DNA of 64,000 nt from Rhodopirellula sp. P2 (GCF_028768465.1 NZ_CP118225.1:4197001-4261000), one strand, 5' to 3'; counted from the first letter of the stretch, positions 1-12,907 are shown. Notes: a model not told the origin generated them from the sequence alone. Numbers and translations: made by a program.

Positions 1-122
1 GGGCAGGGATATCGGACAAGGAAATGGGATGGTTCGACCAGCAAGATGTGTTCTTGGCGGCTGTGGTACAGCAATTGCCAATCAATCGATTCGCATTCCA
101 TTCAACCGAGAAGGCCGACGTG

Positions 123-2504
123 ATGATTGAAACACTTGAATCAACCCAAGTTGCTCCCGAGACCCTGCAAAAGATTGACGCCTATTGGCGAGCCGCGAAT
201 TACTTGTCGGTCGGGCAGATTTACCTTTATGACAATCCCTTGCTGAAACGTCCGCTGAAGATTGAGGACGTCAAGCACATGCTGCTGGGGCACTGGGGAA
301 CCACGCCAGGTCAGAACTTCATCTATGCCCATTTGAACCGGATCATCAAGCAATACGATCTCGACATGATCTACGTGTCGGGGCCGGGGCACGGCGGTCC
401 CGCCGTTGTCGGGAACACGTACCTGGAAGGTTCTTACAGCGAGATCTACCCGCACATCAGCCAAGACGAAGCGGGAATGCGAAAGCTGTTCATTCAATTC
501 TCCTTCCCGGGGGGAATTCCCAGCCATGCGTCGCCCGAATGCCCTGGTTCGATCCATGAAGGCGGCGAACTGGGATATTCGCTGAGTCATTCCTTCGGTG
601 CCGTGTTCGACAATCCCGATTTGATTGTCGCCTGCGTGGTGGGCGATGGAGAAGCGGAAACCGGACCATTGGCAACCGCTTGGCATTCCAACAAGTTCTT
701 GAATCCAGCCACCGACGGTGCGGTTCTCCCAATCTTGCATTTGAACGGGTTCAAGATCGCCAACCCCACCATCCTGGCCCGCATCGAACACGAGGAACTG
801 GATCAGCTGATGCGCGGTTACGGGTGGACTCCCATCTTTGTGGAGGGCGACGACCCGATCCGAATGCACGCGGCGATGGCGGAAGCACTGGATGTTGCGG
901 TGAAACAGATCCAATCGATCCAGCGCTACGCTCGCGAAAGTGGCGACACGACTCGTCCTCGTTGGCCGATGATCGTGTTGAGGTCACCCAAGGGATGGAC
1001 GGGGCCAAAGTTTGTGGACGGCGTGCCAATCGAAGGCACGTTTCACTCGCACCAAGTCCCGCTTTCTGATCCCGCCACTCGCCCCGATCACCTGCGTCAG
1101 CTCGAAGAGTGGCTCCGCAGCTATCGTCCGGAAGAACTCTTTGATGAAGAAGGACGCTTGCGTCCAGAAATTGCGGATCTGGCGCCCCGTGGCGATCGTC
1201 GGATGGGCGCGAATCCGCATGCCAACGGCGGGCGTTTGTTGCGGCAATTGAAGATGCCTGACTTCCGGGAGTACGCCGTTGAGATCACGGAACGCGGTTG
1301 CCGAGGCATTGGTGACACGCACGTCACTGGCAAGTTCATTCGCGACATCATTCAACTGAATGACGACCACAAGAATTTTCGTGTCTTTGGTCCCGACGAA
1401 ACGCTCTCGAATGGTTTGGAGGCCGTGTTTGATGTCACTCAGCGACAGTGGAACGCGGCGACGGTCGACACCGATGAATTGCTGGCGCCCACCGGTCGCG
1501 TCTTGGAAATGCTCAGCGAGCATCAATGCGAAGGCTGGTTGGAAGGTTACCTGCTCACCGGACGGCATGGGCTGTTCAACTGCTATGAAGCGTTTGTCCA
1601 CATCGTGGATTCGATGTTCAACCAACATGCAAAGTGGTTGAAGGTGACGTCGGAGTTGCCTTGGCGTCACAAGATCGCGTCGCTGAACTACTTGCTGGCA
1701 TCGCACGTGTGGCGACAGGACCACAACGGGTTCACGCACCAAGATCCCGGTTTCATTGATGTGGTCGTCAACAAGAAAGCGGAAATTGTTCGCGTCTACC
1801 TGCCGCCAGATGCCAACTGCTTGCTCTCGGTGATGGATCACTGCTTGCGAAGTCGGCATTACGTCAATGTCGTCGTGGCGGGCAAGCATCCCTCGCCACA
1901 GTGGCTGACCATGGACGAAGCCGTCGAACACTGTGCCAAAGGCATTGGGATTTGGGACTGGGCGGGCAACGAGTCCTCGGGCGACCCCGACGTCGTGATG
2001 GCTTGTTGTGGCGATGTCCCCACCTTGGAAACATTGGCCGCGGTTTCGATTCTGCGAGAGCATTTGCCTGAACTGAAAATTCGCGTCGTCAACGTGGTCG
2101 ATCTGATGCGATTGCAACCCAAGTCGGAACACCCTCACGGTCTCAGTGATCCCGATTTTGATGCCCTGTTCACGCAGGACAAACATGTGATCTTCGCTTT
2201 TCATGCCTACCCATGGCTGGTTCATCGGCTGACTTATCGGCGGACCAATCACAGCAACATCCACGTGCGTGGGTACAAGGAAGAGGGCACGATCACGACT
2301 CCGTTCGACATGACAGTCCTGAACGATCTGGACCGATTTCATCTGGTGATGGACGTGATTGACCGTTTGCCCAAAACCGGTGAGCAAGGCCAAGGTCTGA
2401 AAACTCTGATGCAAGAGAAGTTGGTCGAGCATCGACGCTACATCAACAAAAATGGTCAAGACATGCCCGAAGTTCGGAATTGGAAGTGGAGTCCATCGCG
2501 ATGA
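123..2504 (+). CDS. xfp: Phosphoketolase (xylulose-5-phosphate/fructose-6-phosphate)
   Basis: Thiamine-diphosphate enzyme that cleaves xylulose 5-phosphate or fructose 6-phosphate with phosphate to give acetyl phosphate plus glyceraldehyde 3-phosphate or erythrose 4-phosphate in the cytosol. The N-terminal family signature [15 protein letters not shown], then [18 protein letters not shown] and [15 protein letters not shown] (ThDP binding) are all visible, followed by the central FGPDETLSN block and C-terminal transketolase-like part. The open frame runs from ATG 24 (826 aa), but its first 33 residues do not resemble the family. ATG 123 is preceded by GAGAAGG at good spacing and gives 793 aa, the usual length, so I chose it. 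The stop overlaps the next start by ATGA, implying translational coupling to the histidine phosphatase. Family assignment is very secure; the substrate preference cannot be read from sequence. Confidence 0.95.
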   Translation: MIETLESTQVAPETLQKIDAYWRAANYLSVGQIYLYDNPLLKRPLKIEDVKHMLLGHWGTTPGQNFIYAHLNRIIKQYDLDMIYVSGPGHGGPAVVGNTYLEGSYSEIYPHISQDEAGMRKLFIQFSFPGGIPSHASPECPGSIHEGGELGYSLSHSFGAVFDNPDLIVACVVGDGEAETGPLATAWHSNKFLNPATDGAVLPILHLNGFKIANPTILARIEHEELDQLMRGYGWTPIFVEGDDPIRMHAAMAEALDVAVKQIQSIQRYARESGDTTRPRWPMIVLRSPKGWTGPKFVDGVPIEGTFHSHQVPLSDPATRPDHLRQLEEWLRSYRPEELFDEEGRLRPEIADLAPRGDRRMGANPHANGGRLLRQLKMPDFREYAVEITERGCRGIGDTHVTGKFIRDIIQLNDDHKNFRVFGPDETLSNGLEAVFDVTQRQWNAATVDTDELLAPTGRVLEMLSEHQCEGWLEGYLLTGRHGLFNCYEAFVHIVDSMFNQHAKWLKVTSELPWRHKIASLNYLLASHVWRQDHNGFTHQDPGFIDVVVNKKAEIVRVYLPPDANCLLSVMDHCLRSRHYVNVVVAGKHPSPQWLTMDEAVEHCAKGIGIWDWAGNESSGDPDVVMACCGDVPTLETLAAVSILREHLPELKIRVVNVVDLMRLQPKSEHPHGLSDPDFDALFTQDKHVIFAFHAYPWLVHRLTYRRTNHSNIHVRGYKEEGTITTPFDMTVLNDLDRFHLVMDVIDRLPKTGEQGQGLKTLMQEKLVEHRRYINKNGQDMPEVRNWKWSPSR

Positions 2505-3097
2505 ACGATCGACTCCCGCAGGTCTATCTCGCTCGGCATGGTGAGACGCCCTGGACGATCACGGCTCAGCACACCGGATCGACTGATTTGCCGCTGACCC
2601 CGAAAGGCGAACGAAACGCCTCGCAGCTTCGTGGGCGGTTGGCAGGGGTGGCGTTCGAAGAGGTTTGGACCAGCCCCTTGCAACGAGCGAAGCGAACGTG
2701 CGAGTTGGCGGGATTTGGCTCGGGGAACACGGTCGTCGAAGACCTGACGGAATGGAATTGTGGCGACTACGAAGGGCTCACGCGGGAGGAAATCCAGGCA
2801 AGGAGTCCCGGTTGGAATCTCTTTCGCGATGGATGTCCCAACGGAGAGACGCTGGCCGATGTGACGTCACGCGTTCAGCGCGTCATCGACCGGATTCGTC
2901 AGCAAAAGGGTGACCGCTTGCTCTTCGCCCACAAGCACTTCTTGCAGGTCTTCGCGGCTTGCTGGCTGGGGCTGCCACCGGCTACCGGGCACCAGTTCTT
3001 TCTCGGCACGGCCGCGTTGAGCATCGTCGGTTATCACCACGGCAAATCGGATTCTGTCATCCGGCTTTGGAACGATCGCAGTCATCTGACGGACTGA
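2501..3097 (+). CDS. Histidine phosphatase superfamily protein
   Basis: Phosphoglycerate-mutase-like phosphatase of about 198 aa. The phospho-acceptor motif ARHGET is near residue 15, followed by [13 protein letters not shown] and the SPLQRAKRT arginine motif. A second catalytic region with [10 protein letters not shown] lies near residue 150; the usual AHGxxxR appears as AHKHFLQ, a departure from the textbook motif. The start at 2501 forms a 4-nt ATGA overlap with the phosphoketolase stop; an upstream in-frame ATG at 2480 lies inside that gene and is less likely. Coupling to phosphoketolase suggests a role in sugar-phosphate metabolism, but the substrate (a small phospho-metabolite or a cobalamin/phosphoglycerate-like ester) is not deducible. 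It is a different paralogue from the gpmA-type enzyme at 20612. Confidence 0.85.
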   Translation: MNDRLPQVYLARHGETPWTITAQHTGSTDLPLTPKGERNASQLRGRLAGVAFEEVWTSPLQRAKRTCELAGFGSGNTVVEDLTEWNCGDYEGLTREEIQARSPGWNLFRDGCPNGETLADVTSRVQRVIDRIRQQKGDRLLFAHKHFLQVFAACWLGLPPATGHQFFLGTAALSIVGYHHGKSDSVIRLWNDRSHLTD

Positions 3098-3172
3098 GCC
3101 AACGGCCCAAGCCGAGCCGCAGCGACTCGCCATTTCGGCATCCAAGCAATCCCTTCACGATGAACAAGTCCG

Positions 3173-5215
3173 ATGGAAATCAAACTCGACAAGAAAAAAG
3201 GTGATTCGGCTGACAAGTCTGCCAAAGAACCTCCGTATCCCCAGTGGCAGTCGGCGTTGTGGTATTTCTCGGTGCTGCTGTTGGTCTTGTGGCTTTGGCA
3301 GGACATCTCACGAATTGCGGAAGTGCAGCGAATTCCCTACAGCGAATTCAAGGCCCATGTGGTGGCCGGTGAAGTCACCGAATGCGAACTTTCGGAGGAC
3401 ACGATCGAGGGCGTTTATGTTCCTCGCCCGAAAGCGAACGACGTGGCAACATCGGAGTCGGGGGCGACCGACATTGGGACAACCGACGCTGCTGCGTCAA
3501 AGGATGCTTCCAAGGCTGGTGGGGACTCGGACTCACCCTCTCGGGCGGCACCCGCGACGCTGTCCGAATCCAAATCGGAAAAAGTCGGTGATGAAACAGG
3601 ATCGGCACCCACACTGATCACGTTTGTCACCAACCGCGTGGAAGACCCGGAATTGGTGGATCAGTTGATCGCGGCCAACGTCAAGTTCACTGGCAGCCGT
3701 CCGCCTAGCGTGATGCAAAACTTGTTGTTGTGGTGGGTGCTGCCGTTCGTCGCCTTCATCTTTCTCAGTCGGTTTCTGGCCAACCGAATCGGGAACACCG
3801 GGCAAGCCATGATGGGGTTTGGGCGCAGCAAGGCCAAGTTGGTCGCGGATGAGGACACCGGGGTACGGTTCACCGATGTGGCAGGTTGTGTCGAGGCCAA
3901 GTTCGAGTTGGAAGAAGTCGTTGACTTTCTCAAGAACCCCCAACGGTACGTGGAACTGGGGGCCAAGATCCCCAAGGGAGTGCTGTTGGTCGGGCCTCCC
4001 GGGACGGGCAAAACGTTGCTTGCCCGCGCCGTTGCTGGGGAGGCTGGCGTGCCGTTCTTTTCGATCAGCGGCAGTGAGTTTGTGGAGATGTTTGTGGGGG
4101 TGGGGGCAGCGCGTGTTCGGGATCTTTTCGAACAAGGCAAGCAACACGCACCATGCATCATCTTCATTGACGAACTCGATGCGATCGGTCGGGAACGCGG
4201 GGTTCATGTGGCCACGGTGAACGATGAACGGGAGCAAACGCTGAATCAATTGTTGGTCGAGCTCGATGGCTTTGCTGCCAACACGGGGGTGATCATCCTT
4301 TCGGCGACCAACCGCCCCGAGGTGTTGGACCGCGCGTTGTTGCGTCCCGGTCGATTCGATCGGCAGGTGCTGGTCGATGCTCCTGATTTCGAAGGCCGGT
4401 TGGGGATCCTCAGCGTTCACGCGCGCAACAAACCGCTCGATGACAGCGTTGACCTGCGTGACATTGCCCGCTCGACACCGGGGTTGTCGGGTGCCGATCT
4501 TGCGAACGTGATGAACGAAGCGGCCTTGTTGGCGGCTCGACGCAAATCGAAATCGATCGCGAAATGTGATTTGGAGGAAGCGGTGGAAAAGGTCGTCGCC
4601 GGACCGGAACGAAAGAGCCGTCGCTTGGGCGAAGAAGAACGCCGGCGGGTTGCCTTTCATGAAGTCGGGCACGCGTTGGTGGCGACGTTCAGCGAACATG
4701 CGGAACCGGTGCGGAAGATCAGCATCATCCCGCGAGGACAGGCGGCGTTGGGGTACACGTTGCAATTGCCGACCGAGGACCAGTACCTGATGACGCGCAG
4801 CGAACTGGATGCCCGTTTGAGCGGGTTGTTGGGGGGACGTGCTGCCGAGCAGATTGTGTTTGACGAAGTCAGTTCCGGGGCGGAAAACGATTTGCAGAAA
4901 GCCACCACGATCGCCCGCCAAATGGTGTGCATGTTTGGAATGAGCGATTCGGTGGGGCTCACCCACTGTGCGCAGCAACCCAATGCATTCACCGCCACTT
5001 CTGGCGTTCTGCAACGTGATTGCAGTGAACACACGGCCAGCAGCATCGATGATGAGGTCAAGAGTCTGTTGGCGATCGCCTACGCCCAGGCTCAATCCAT
5101 CCTGACGGAACATCGCGAGGCGTTGAACCGCGTCGCCACGGAACTGCTGGAACACGAAACTCTGGATGCGTCCGAGTTTCAGGCCTTGCTGCCAGGTCCC
5201 GTCCAAGCTGCTTGA
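3173..5215 (+). CDS. ftsH: FtsH-type membrane AAA+ zinc metalloprotease
   Basis: ATP-dependent inner-membrane protease of 680 aa, standard for FtsH. It has a membrane segment near residues 28-46, a periplasmic stretch with an Ala/Ser/Asp-rich insert (about 85-140), a second membrane segment near 180-200, the AAA+ module with Walker A GPPGTGKT (about 273), Walker [12 protein letters not shown] (about 327) and the second-region-of-homology arginines ([20 protein letters not shown]), then the protease domain with the zinc motif HEVGH (about 497). It starts 75 nt after the phosphatase gene and ends about 120 nt before atpD, so it may be cotranscribed with the N-ATPase and help quality-control membrane subunits; that link is inference. 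The family call is firm; planctomycetes usually carry several FtsH paralogues, so this need not be the essential one. Confidence 0.93.
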   Translation: MEIKLDKKKGDSADKSAKEPPYPQWQSALWYFSVLLLVLWLWQDISRIAEVQRIPYSEFKAHVVAGEVTECELSEDTIEGVYVPRPKANDVATSESGATDIGTTDAAASKDASKAGGDSDSPSRAAPATLSESKSEKVGDETGSAPTLITFVTNRVEDPELVDQLIAANVKFTGSRPPSVMQNLLLWWVLPFVAFIFLSRFLANRIGNTGQAMMGFGRSKAKLVADEDTGVRFTDVAGCVEAKFELEEVVDFLKNPQRYVELGAKIPKGVLLVGPPGTGKTLLARAVAGEAGVPFFSISGSEFVEMFVGVGAARVRDLFEQGKQHAPCIIFIDELDAIGRERGVHVATVNDEREQTLNQLLVELDGFAANTGVIILSATNRPEVLDRALLRPGRFDRQVLVDAPDFEGRLGILSVHARNKPLDDSVDLRDIARSTPGLSGADLANVMNEAALLAARRKSKSIAKCDLEEAVEKVVAGPERKSRRLGEEERRRVAFHEVGHALVATFSEHAEPVRKISIIPRGQAALGYTLQLPTEDQYLMTRSELDARLSGLLGGRAAEQIVFDEVSSGAENDLQKATTIARQMVCMFGMSDSVGLTHCAQQPNAFTATSGVLQRDCSEHTASSIDDEVKSLLAIAYAQAQSILTEHREALNRVATELLEHETLDASEFQALLPGPVQAA

Positions 5216-5288
5216 ATTCGCCAGTGGCACAGCGAATGCATACCTGTCCGTGTGCCGTGAAGGCACCACCATTGCGATGAAAGACTGA

Positions 5289-7129
<1,841 letters not shown>

Positions 7130-7144
7130 GGAACGAATCAAGCG

Positions 7145-7429
7145 ATGAACAAGCGCCAGACGCTTCAGGACAACGTCGATGCGAAGCAATCTCGCAAGCT
7201 CGACGCACGTCAGCAGGGCGAGCATTCCGCCTGGTTTGGTTTGGGAATGTTCGGGTTGGTCGGGTGGTCCATCGCGATTCCAACGCTGCTCGGAATCGCA
7301 GTGGGAGTTTGGATCGATGAACGCTGGCCGAGTCGGTTCTCTTGGACCTTGATGCTGTTGATCGGTGGTGTGGGGATGGGATGTTTGAATGCGTGGTGGT
7401 GGGTCAATCGGGAGAATGAAGATGAATGA
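7145..7429 (+). CDS. atpQ: N-type ATPase accessory membrane subunit AtpQ (ATPase_gene1/AtpI-like)
   Basis: Small membrane protein of 94 aa with a charged Gln/Arg/Asp-rich cytoplasmic N-terminus and two membrane helices (about residues 33-56 and 62-84: WSIAIPTLLGIAVGVWID, then TLMLLIGGVGMGCLNAWWW). The GxxxGxxID-type turn is typical of the ATPase_gene1/AtpI-like family. In N-ATPase operons this slot is occupied by AtpQ, believed to help assemble or load the c-ring. It starts 15 nt after atpC and ends overlapping atpR. Identification is by hydropathy pattern plus exact operon position. Confidence 0.85.
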   Translation: MNKRQTLQDNVDAKQSRKLDARQQGEHSAWFGLGMFGLVGWSIAIPTLLGIAVGVWIDERWPSRFSWTLMLLIGGVGMGCLNAWWWVNRENEDE

Positions 7430-7763
7430 ATGGATCGCGATGACGGGTGGTTTTCTGGCGGGGGCTGCTGCAGGAGCGTTCTTTGTGGCGTCGTTGTGGT
7501 GGACCACGGTTCGCTTGCCCGCGTCTCGTCAACCGTGGTTGCTGCTGGGCGGCGGTGCGGTGCTGCGGATGGCCGTGGTGCTGGGGATCTTGGCGATGCT
7601 GGCACGCAGTGGGGATTGGCGAATCCTGGTGGCAGCGGCCATGGGGTTCGCGCTCATCCGCACAGTCGGCGTGTGCACTATCGCTCAGCGTGACGCCAGC
7701 TTTCAACTCGCGTCGGCACCCATTTCGCCAGCAGAAACTTTACGTCCCAGGAGCAAACCATGA
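7422..7763 (+). CDS. atpR: N-type ATPase accessory membrane subunit AtpR
   Basis: Membrane protein of about 113 aa with three predicted helices. The open frame extends upstream to 7389, but ATG 7422 has GGGAG about 8 nt before it and overlaps the atpQ stop, as expected in this tightly packed operon; ATG 7416 is also possible. AtpR is specific to N-ATPase operons. A conserved arginine in a membrane helix has been proposed to interact with the ion-binding glutamate of subunit c during assembly; here VLRMAVVLGILAML contains a suitable arginine. Its stop overlaps the atpB start as ATGA. The gene is short and divergent, so the call depends strongly on its neighbours. Confidence 0.82.
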   Translation: MNEWIAMTGGFLAGAAAGAFFVASLWWTTVRLPASRQPWLLLGGGAVLRMAVVLGILAMLARSGDWRILVAAAMGFALIRTVGVCTIAQRDASFQLASAPISPAETLRPRSKP

Positions 7764-8446
7764 GTGGCGTGCAAATCACATCGGACGAATGGATCTTGTG
7801 GCAATCGGAGGCTTGGCCGGTCGTGAAGATCAACGCCACGCTGGCGTTCACTTGGTTGGTGATGGCGGTGTTGGTCGTCGGTTCATGGTGGATCACGCGG
7901 CGATTGACCAGCGACACCGAGATCCCGCGTTGGCAGAACCTCTTGGAAGTGTTGGTCACCGGCATTCGAGATCAAATTCGAGATGTCAGCCGGCACGACC
8001 CGGGGCCGTACCTGCCGTTTGTGGGAACGTTGTTCCTCTTCATCGCGGTGGCCAATTTGTTGAGCATCGTGCCTGGCTACGTCCCGCCCACCGGTTCGCT
8101 GTCGACAACAGCGGCGTTGGCAACCTGCGTGTTTGTGGCGGTCCCTGTGTTTGGAATCGCCTCGCATGGGGTTGGCAACTACTTGAAACGCTACCTGCAA
8201 CCGACACCGTTGATGCTGCCTTTCAACCTGATTGGCGAACTTTCACGGACTTTGGCACTGGCTGTGCGTTTGTATGGAAACATGATGAGCGGCGCAGTGA
8301 TCGCTGCGATTCTGATCAGCTTCGTCCCGCTCTTCATTCCGATTGTGATGCAAGTGATGGGGCTGCTGACAGGAATGATTCAGGCCTACATCTTTGCCGT
8401 CTTGGCGATGGTCTACATCGCGTCAGCAACGAAAGTCGCCAAGTGA
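7760..8446 (+). CDS. atpB: N-type ATPase subunit a
   Basis: Fo stator subunit that forms the two ion half-channels against the c-ring, 228 aa with five to six membrane helices. The essential arginine is in LSRTLALAVRLYGNMMSG, and the last two helices (LFIPIVMQVMGLLTGMIQAYIFAVLAMVYIA) carry the conserved Gln-Ala-Tyr-Ile-Phe stretch of a-subunits. The first helix is preceded by a short N-terminal domain. The ATG overlaps the atpR stop. An 83-nt gap to atpE follows, which may give room for a strong ribosome-binding site for the many-copy c subunit (AAGGAAG is seen just before atpE). Confidence 0.93.
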   Translation: MSGVQITSDEWILWQSEAWPVVKINATLAFTWLVMAVLVVGSWWITRRLTSDTEIPRWQNLLEVLVTGIRDQIRDVSRHDPGPYLPFVGTLFLFIAVANLLSIVPGYVPPTGSLSTTAALATCVFVAVPVFGIASHGVGNYLKRYLQPTPLMLPFNLIGELSRTLALAVRLYGNMMSGAVIAAILISFVPLFIPIVMQVMGLLTGMIQAYIFAVLAMVYIASATKVAK

Positions 8447-8529
8447 TCGAGTCCGGATACCCTGTTCGCATTTCATCTCGTTCGTCAACCGAACACTGAT
8501 TTCATCGTTCAACCAACAAGGAAGACATC

Positions 8530-8796
8530 ATGGATAGCACCACGACGATTGCCGTCGCCAGCATCATCATGGCGGGATTGACCACCGCCATTGGATCGAT
8601 TGGGCCCGCGTTTGCCGAAGGGCGTGCCGTGGCCCAGGCTCTCAGTTCGATCGCCCAGCAACCGGATTCGTCCAACACGATCACGCGCACCCTGTTTGTG
8701 GGTTTGGCCATGATCGAGTCAACGGCCATCTACTGCTTTGTCGTTTCGATGATTCTGCTGTTTGCCAATCCCTTCTGGAACCACCTGACGCAATAG
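8530..8796 (+). CDS. atpE: N-type ATPase subunit c (rotor ring)
   Basis: Rotor-ring proteolipid, 88 aa with two membrane helices joined by the polar loop AQQPDSSNT. The ion-binding glutamate is Glu63 in helix 2, within MIESTAIY: Glu63, Ser64, Thr65 and Tyr68 reproduce the ES(T)xxxY arrangement of sodium-type c subunits. Helix 1 has GSIGPAFAEGRAVAQ, with Glu30 where sodium-type rings often have Gln. This gives a second membrane carboxylate per monomer, a feature associated with N-ATPases. Strong Shine-Dalgarno AAGGAAG precedes the ATG. Sodium specificity is likely from the motif but not proven. Confidence 0.94.
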   Translation: MDSTTTIAVASIIMAGLTTAIGSIGPAFAEGRAVAQALSSIAQQPDSSNTITRTLFVGLAMIESTAIYCFVVSMILLFANPFWNHLTQ

Positions 8797-8812
8797 CAAG
8801 GGATACGAAACG

Positions 8813-9553
8813 ATGAGCATTGATTGGTTTACCTTCACCGCACAAGTCATCAACTTCCTGGTCCTGGTTGGGTTGTTGCGATACTTCCTTTACGGCCCCA
8901 TCGTTCGCGCGATGCAGGCGCGGGAACAGAAGGTGACGCAGCGTCTGAGCGATGCGGAAGCCGCCAAGGCCGAAGCGAACCAGCAACGTGCGGCGTTGGA
9001 AAAGCAGACGCAGTCGCTGCAAGAACAGCGAGAAGAAATGCTTGCCAAGGCCAAAGCGGATGCCGACAGCGAACGTCAGCGAATGATTGCAGAGGCCAGA
9101 AAAGAGGCGGACACCCGGCGAGAACACTGGACGTCCACCTTTGAACGAGATCAAAAGGACCTGGCCGATCAAACCCGTCGTGACATTCAGCGAATGGGGT
9201 TCCAGGCCGCCCGCGAAACCATTGAACAACTGGCGGACGAAGATCTGCAGAGGCGGGTCTGTCAAACGTTTGTGAAGCAGCTGCAGAAGCTTGACGAAAC
9301 ACAACGAACCGCGATCGCCACCCAACTGGTCGATTCGGGAAACCCCGTCTTGGTTCGATCCGCGGATGACCTGGACGACAGCGACCGTAGTCCAATCCGT
9401 GACGCGATCCATGAAGTGTTTCAGTGCGACGCGGAGGTTCGGTTCGAATCAGATCCGGCGTTGATCGCAGGGTTGGAAATGGACGCGGGTGGATACAGCC
9501 TGCCATGGAACGCGGAACGTGCTCTCAAAAAAATGGAGGCCAACGTGGCGTAG
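8813..9553 (+). CDS. atpF: N-type ATPase subunit b (extended, b/delta-like)
   Basis: Peripheral stalk subunit, 246 aa, much longer than a housekeeping b subunit (about 160). It has one N-terminal membrane helix (FTAQVINFLVLVGLLRYFLY), a long coiled coil rich in Glu, Gln, Lys and Ala (about residues 35-130), then a C-terminal region of about 110 aa. N-ATPase operons lack atpH (delta), and the extended AtpF is thought to take over the delta role; that fits here because no delta gene is present. It lies 17 nt after atpE and 94 nt before the preferred atpA start. Confidence 0.9.
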   Translation: MSIDWFTFTAQVINFLVLVGLLRYFLYGPIVRAMQAREQKVTQRLSDAEAAKAEANQQRAALEKQTQSLQEQREEMLAKAKADADSERQRMIAEARKEADTRREHWTSTFERDQKDLADQTRRDIQRMGFQAARETIEQLADEDLQRRVCQTFVKQLQKLDETQRTAIATQLVDSGNPVLVRSADDLDDSDRSPIRDAIHEVFQCDAEVRFESDPALIAGLEMDAGGYSLPWNAERALKKMEANVA

Positions 9554-9646
9554 GCAACGGTGTGAAAGATGGACGAGGTGGTGGGTTCTTCGAAATGGGA
9601 CCTGTTGCTTCGTCCAGGACTCGCCGCTGTGACAACACGATCGATC

Positions 9647-11161
9647 ATGACCACCTACTCTGAAACACTGGAAGCCGCCGCTCACCAATTTGGTCAGGCG
9701 GTGAAATCTCAGCCCAGTCAATTGACGGTCACCGAAATCGGGACCGTCGAAGAGGTCCAACGCGGGATCGCTCGTGTCCACGGTTTGCCCCACGTGCAGG
9801 TCGACGAAGTGCTCCGCTTCGCGGGCGGTCACCTCGGTTACGCTTTCAACCTGGATCCTGACCAAGTCGGTTGCGTGTTGCTGGATTCCAGCGAACAGAT
9901 CACCGCTGGATCGCGGGTGGAGCGGATGCACACGGTGCTGGACACTCCGGTTGGCGATCAGCTTCTGGGGCGTGTGGTGGACCCGGTCGGCCGGCCTTTG
10001 GATGGGGGCCGATCCCTCGATGATTTGCCACGTGAACCTTGCGAACGTGACGCACCACCGATCATGCAACGTGCTCCGGTGACGGTCCCGTTGCAATCCG
10101 GGCTGAAAGTCGTTGACGCGATGATTCCGATCGGCCGTGGTCAACGACAGTTGTTGCTGGGGGATCGTCAAACGGGCAAGACAGCGATCGCAGTCGACAC
10201 AATCATCAACCAACGTGGCCGCGATGTGATTTGCATCTATTGCAGCATTGGTCAACGCAGCACGGGCGTGGCTCGTGTGATTGAACACTTGCGCCACCAC
10301 GAGGCCTTGGATCACACCATTGTGGTGATCGGGGCGGACGATGCCCCACCGGGATTACAGTTCCTGGCACCTTATGCAGCCACGACGATGGGGGAACACT
10401 TCATGCGGCAGGGACGCGACGTGTTGATCGTCTACGACGATTTGACTTCGCATGCTCGGGCTTACCGGCACCTGTCGTTGTTGCTACGCCGTCCGCCCGG
10501 TCGCGAGGCGTTTCCAGGCGACATCTTCTATGTGCACTCACGTTTGCTGGAACGTTCCACGCACTTGATCAAGAGTGCCGGCGGAGGTTCCTTGACGGCT
10601 CTGCCAATCATCGAAACGGAAGCCCAGAACGTGTCGGCGTACATTCCGACGAATTTGATTTCGATCACGGACGGGCAGATCTACTTGTCACCCACCTTGT
10701 TTCGCAAAGGCGTGTTGCCGGCGATTGATGTCGGACGCAGTGTTTCGCGAGTGGGTGGAAAAACACAGTTGCCCGCTTACCGTGTCGTCGCGGGGGATTT
10801 ACGACTGACCTACTCGCAATTTGAAGAGCTGGAACGTTTTGCTCGCTTCAGCAGTCAGCTTGACGAAGACACCCGTGCAACGCTCAACCGTGGGCGTTTG
10901 ATTCGCGAAATCCTGAAGCAAACTCAATTTCAACCGCTCACGCTGCCGCAACAGATCGCGTCGTTGATTGCGGTGACCAGTGGTGTGTTGGATGGTTCCC
11001 CCGTGGACCAGCTTCCCAAGTTGGAGCGTGCCATCCAGGATGCGGTGACCTCGCAGGCGGCTGAGTTGTGTGCCCAGATGCAGGCGGGCGAAAAACTGGA
11101 CCAGCAACAGGTGGAACAGATCGCTCACATCGCTGCCGGAGCCGTTCATGCCCACCCTTGA
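9647..11161 (+). CDS. atpA: N-type ATPase subunit alpha
   Basis: Non-catalytic nucleotide-binding alpha subunit of F1. Visible motifs are the N-terminal barrel with [16 protein letters not shown]-loop [25 protein letters not shown] and the C-terminal signature [22 protein letters not shown]. The open frame begins at ATG 9569 (530 aa), but the first 26 residues are not family-like; ATG 9647 gives [16 protein letters not shown] and 504 aa, closer to the expected length, so I chose it. The C-terminus overlaps the atpG start by 14 nt. Position after atpF and before atpG matches the N-ATPase operon. Confidence 0.94.
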   Translation: MTTYSETLEAAAHQFGQAVKSQPSQLTVTEIGTVEEVQRGIARVHGLPHVQVDEVLRFAGGHLGYAFNLDPDQVGCVLLDSSEQITAGSRVERMHTVLDTPVGDQLLGRVVDPVGRPLDGGRSLDDLPREPCERDAPPIMQRAPVTVPLQSGLKVVDAMIPIGRGQRQLLLGDRQTGKTAIAVDTIINQRGRDVICIYCSIGQRSTGVARVIEHLRHHEALDHTIVVIGADDAPPGLQFLAPYAATTMGEHFMRQGRDVLIVYDDLTSHARAYRHLSLLLRRPPGREAFPGDIFYVHSRLLERSTHLIKSAGGGSLTALPIIETEAQNVSAYIPTNLISITDGQIYLSPTLFRKGVLPAIDVGRSVSRVGGKTQLPAYRVVAGDLRLTYSQFEELERFARFSSQLDEDTRATLNRGRLIREILKQTQFQPLTLPQQIASLIAVTSGVLDGSPVDQLPKLERAIQDAVTSQAAELCAQMQAGEKLDQQQVEQIAHIAAGAVHAHP

Positions 11162-12065
11162 ACTTTTGCGGCGTAAGATCGAAACCGCGTCGGACTTGCA
11201 GTCGGTTGTGACCACGATGAAGACGTTGGCCGCCGTTCGGATTCACCAATACCAACGGGCGGCGGACGCGTTGATGGATTACAACCGAACCATTGAATTG
11301 GGACTGCAAGTGATCCTGCGGGAGCAGAGACTCCGTCATCTGCCGGCCAGCGAATGGGGCGGTGGAAGTTCGGGAGTGGGTGGTTCGGAAGAGAATTCAC
11401 ATCATGGCGTGATTGTGATCGGCAGCGACCAAGGCATGTGCGGTCAATTCAATGAACAGATCGCGACGCATGCCTTGGAACATCATGCCAAGCACTGTCA
11501 GCGGCCTCCGGAAGCATTGTGGATCGTGGGATCTCGGGTCGCGTTTTTACTGACGGACAGTGGCTGGTCCATCGACGAGGCGTTTCGGATTCCGACCTCT
11601 GTGCCAGAAATCGCGGACTGTGTCAGTGACTTGCTGACCGCGGTGGAGGCAGTGCGGGAGCAACGCAATTTGACGACATTGAGGATCTACTCGAACATGC
11701 GATCCTCCGCGGGGGCGTACCAGCCCAACACGACGCAGCTGCTTCCGATCGATTTAGCATGGCTGCAACAGCTGTCTGTCAAAAACTGGGAATCGACCTG
11801 TTTGCCAACCTTTGGCGGCGAGCGGGAAGAATTGTTTTCCTTGCTTGTGCGACAAAGCCTGTACGTTTCGCTGTACCAAGCTTGTGCGGAATCCTTGGCC
11901 AGTGAAAACGCCAGTCGGATCGCTGCGATGCAAGCCGCGGAAAAGAACATCGAGGAAACGCTTGATGAACTGAACACGGCTTTCAAAACCCAACGGCAAA
12001 CCGCGATCACCGAAGAGTTGCTGGACGTCGTGGTCGGCTTCGAAGCCTTGACGTCCGGCTCCTAA
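11148..12065 (+). CDS. atpG: N-type ATPase subunit gamma
   Basis: Central rotor shaft, about 305 aa from ATG 11148, which lies inside the end of atpA (14-nt overlap). The start of the protein, [28 protein letters not shown], matches the conserved N-terminal helix, and the C-terminal helix ([20 protein letters not shown]) carries the family's best-conserved stretch. The middle has the Rossmann-like domain with [13 protein letters not shown]. The open frame extends to 11070, but that extra sequence is atpA in another frame. N-ATPase gamma subunits are usually more divergent than housekeeping ones, as seen here. It closes the operon; repeat DNA follows. Confidence 0.92.
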   Translation: MPTLELLRRKIETASDLQSVVTTMKTLAAVRIHQYQRAADALMDYNRTIELGLQVILREQRLRHLPASEWGGGSSGVGGSEENSHHGVIVIGSDQGMCGQFNEQIATHALEHHAKHCQRPPEALWIVGSRVAFLLTDSGWSIDEAFRIPTSVPEIADCVSDLLTAVEAVREQRNLTTLRIYSNMRSSAGAYQPNTTQLLPIDLAWLQQLSVKNWESTCLPTFGGEREELFSLLVRQSLYVSLYQACAESLASENASRIAAMQAAEKNIEETLDELNTAFKTQRQTAITEELLDVVVGFEALTSGS

Positions 12066-12907
12066 GCAGGTCGGCATGAAGGATTGGGGTGAGTCCCGTG
12101 AGTCGTTCGGGCGTTCGCCCGGGCTGCAAAATGCTTTGGGGCGTGGTGGCTATTCCTTTGCGAATGTTTTTATCAAGGTAGCGATGTCAGACGGTAGCCG
12201 GATTCGCCAGAATTCGGACCGCTCCACCATCTCGCCATCTGAATTGTGGGCAATTCAGCGACCACCACTCCACAACCCGAACGCGTCAGTTTTGAAGTTG
12301 CGCTTGTTCGTTGAATGGCCAACGGCCTTCTTCAACCTAGCCAGTGGGCAACGCCCAATGCCATCTACTTTCGAACCAACCGAGGGGATTTTGTTAGCGG
12401 AACGGCGCAAGCCGTCCGGTAAATCGCGAGTGTTTTCCGACGCATCACCGGACGGCTCGCGCCGTTCCGCTACAAAGTCGATGGCATTGGGGCAACGCCC
12501 CTGGGCCAGGAGAACACGGCCCCATTTTGGCCAACGGCCAAATTCAATCCAAGACGTGTGGGCTGATGTTGGCCGTTGGCCAACTCATTTCCCTTTGTTC
12601 TCGTAGCCTGGGGCGATGCCCCAGGCTACGAGAATGAAGGCCTTTGGCCAACAAAACCGAATGCAAAAGCGCAACTTCAAAACTGACGCGTTCGGGTTGT
12701 GATGGGTGCTCTTGGCCGACTCTGACGGGGTAAGAGTGCCCATCCTACATGCGTCGAAACGTCGTTGAGGACTGAGTCGACAAGCCGTCGGCATTGACGC
12801 TCTGATTGCGGATGCCAAGTTTATTCCTGGATTGCACCAAGCCAGCAACGTGGGCCAGGTCTCACCTGGCGACTCAGTCAATGCGAAAGATTGCAGGCCC
12901 TGTCTTC
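12066..12907 (+). repeat. Repeat-rich intergenic region with palindromes
   Basis: About 840 bases between atpG and the convergent antiporter with no convincing gene. It contains a near-perfect 26-nt inverted repeat (12395-12420 with 12447-12472, one mismatch by eye), a small palindrome around CCTGGGGCGATGCCCCAGG, and several copies of GGCCAACGGCC-type inverted words. The block from about 12290 to 12720 is related to the tandem repeat block at 47.2-48.8 kb. The frame open at 12076-12606 simply reads through these repeats. The hairpins could also act as bidirectional terminators for the two convergent genes. Confidence 0.7.
12395..12472. repeat. Long inverted repeat (possible bidirectional terminator)
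   Basis: Arms TAGCGGAACGGCGCAAGCC... and its reverse complement, 26 nt each with one mismatch and a 26-nt loop. A degenerate relative occurs twice near 49396-49630. It is located between the convergent atpG and antiporter genes. Confidence 0.6.

Noticed and set aside
984-2459. 491-aa frame on the minus strand
   Set aside because: Antisense of the phosphoketolase gene, no recognisable motif.
12076-12606. 176-aa frame after atpG
   Set aside because: Runs through the GGCCAACGGCC repeat family and the long inverted repeat; repeats of the same type elsewhere read differently.
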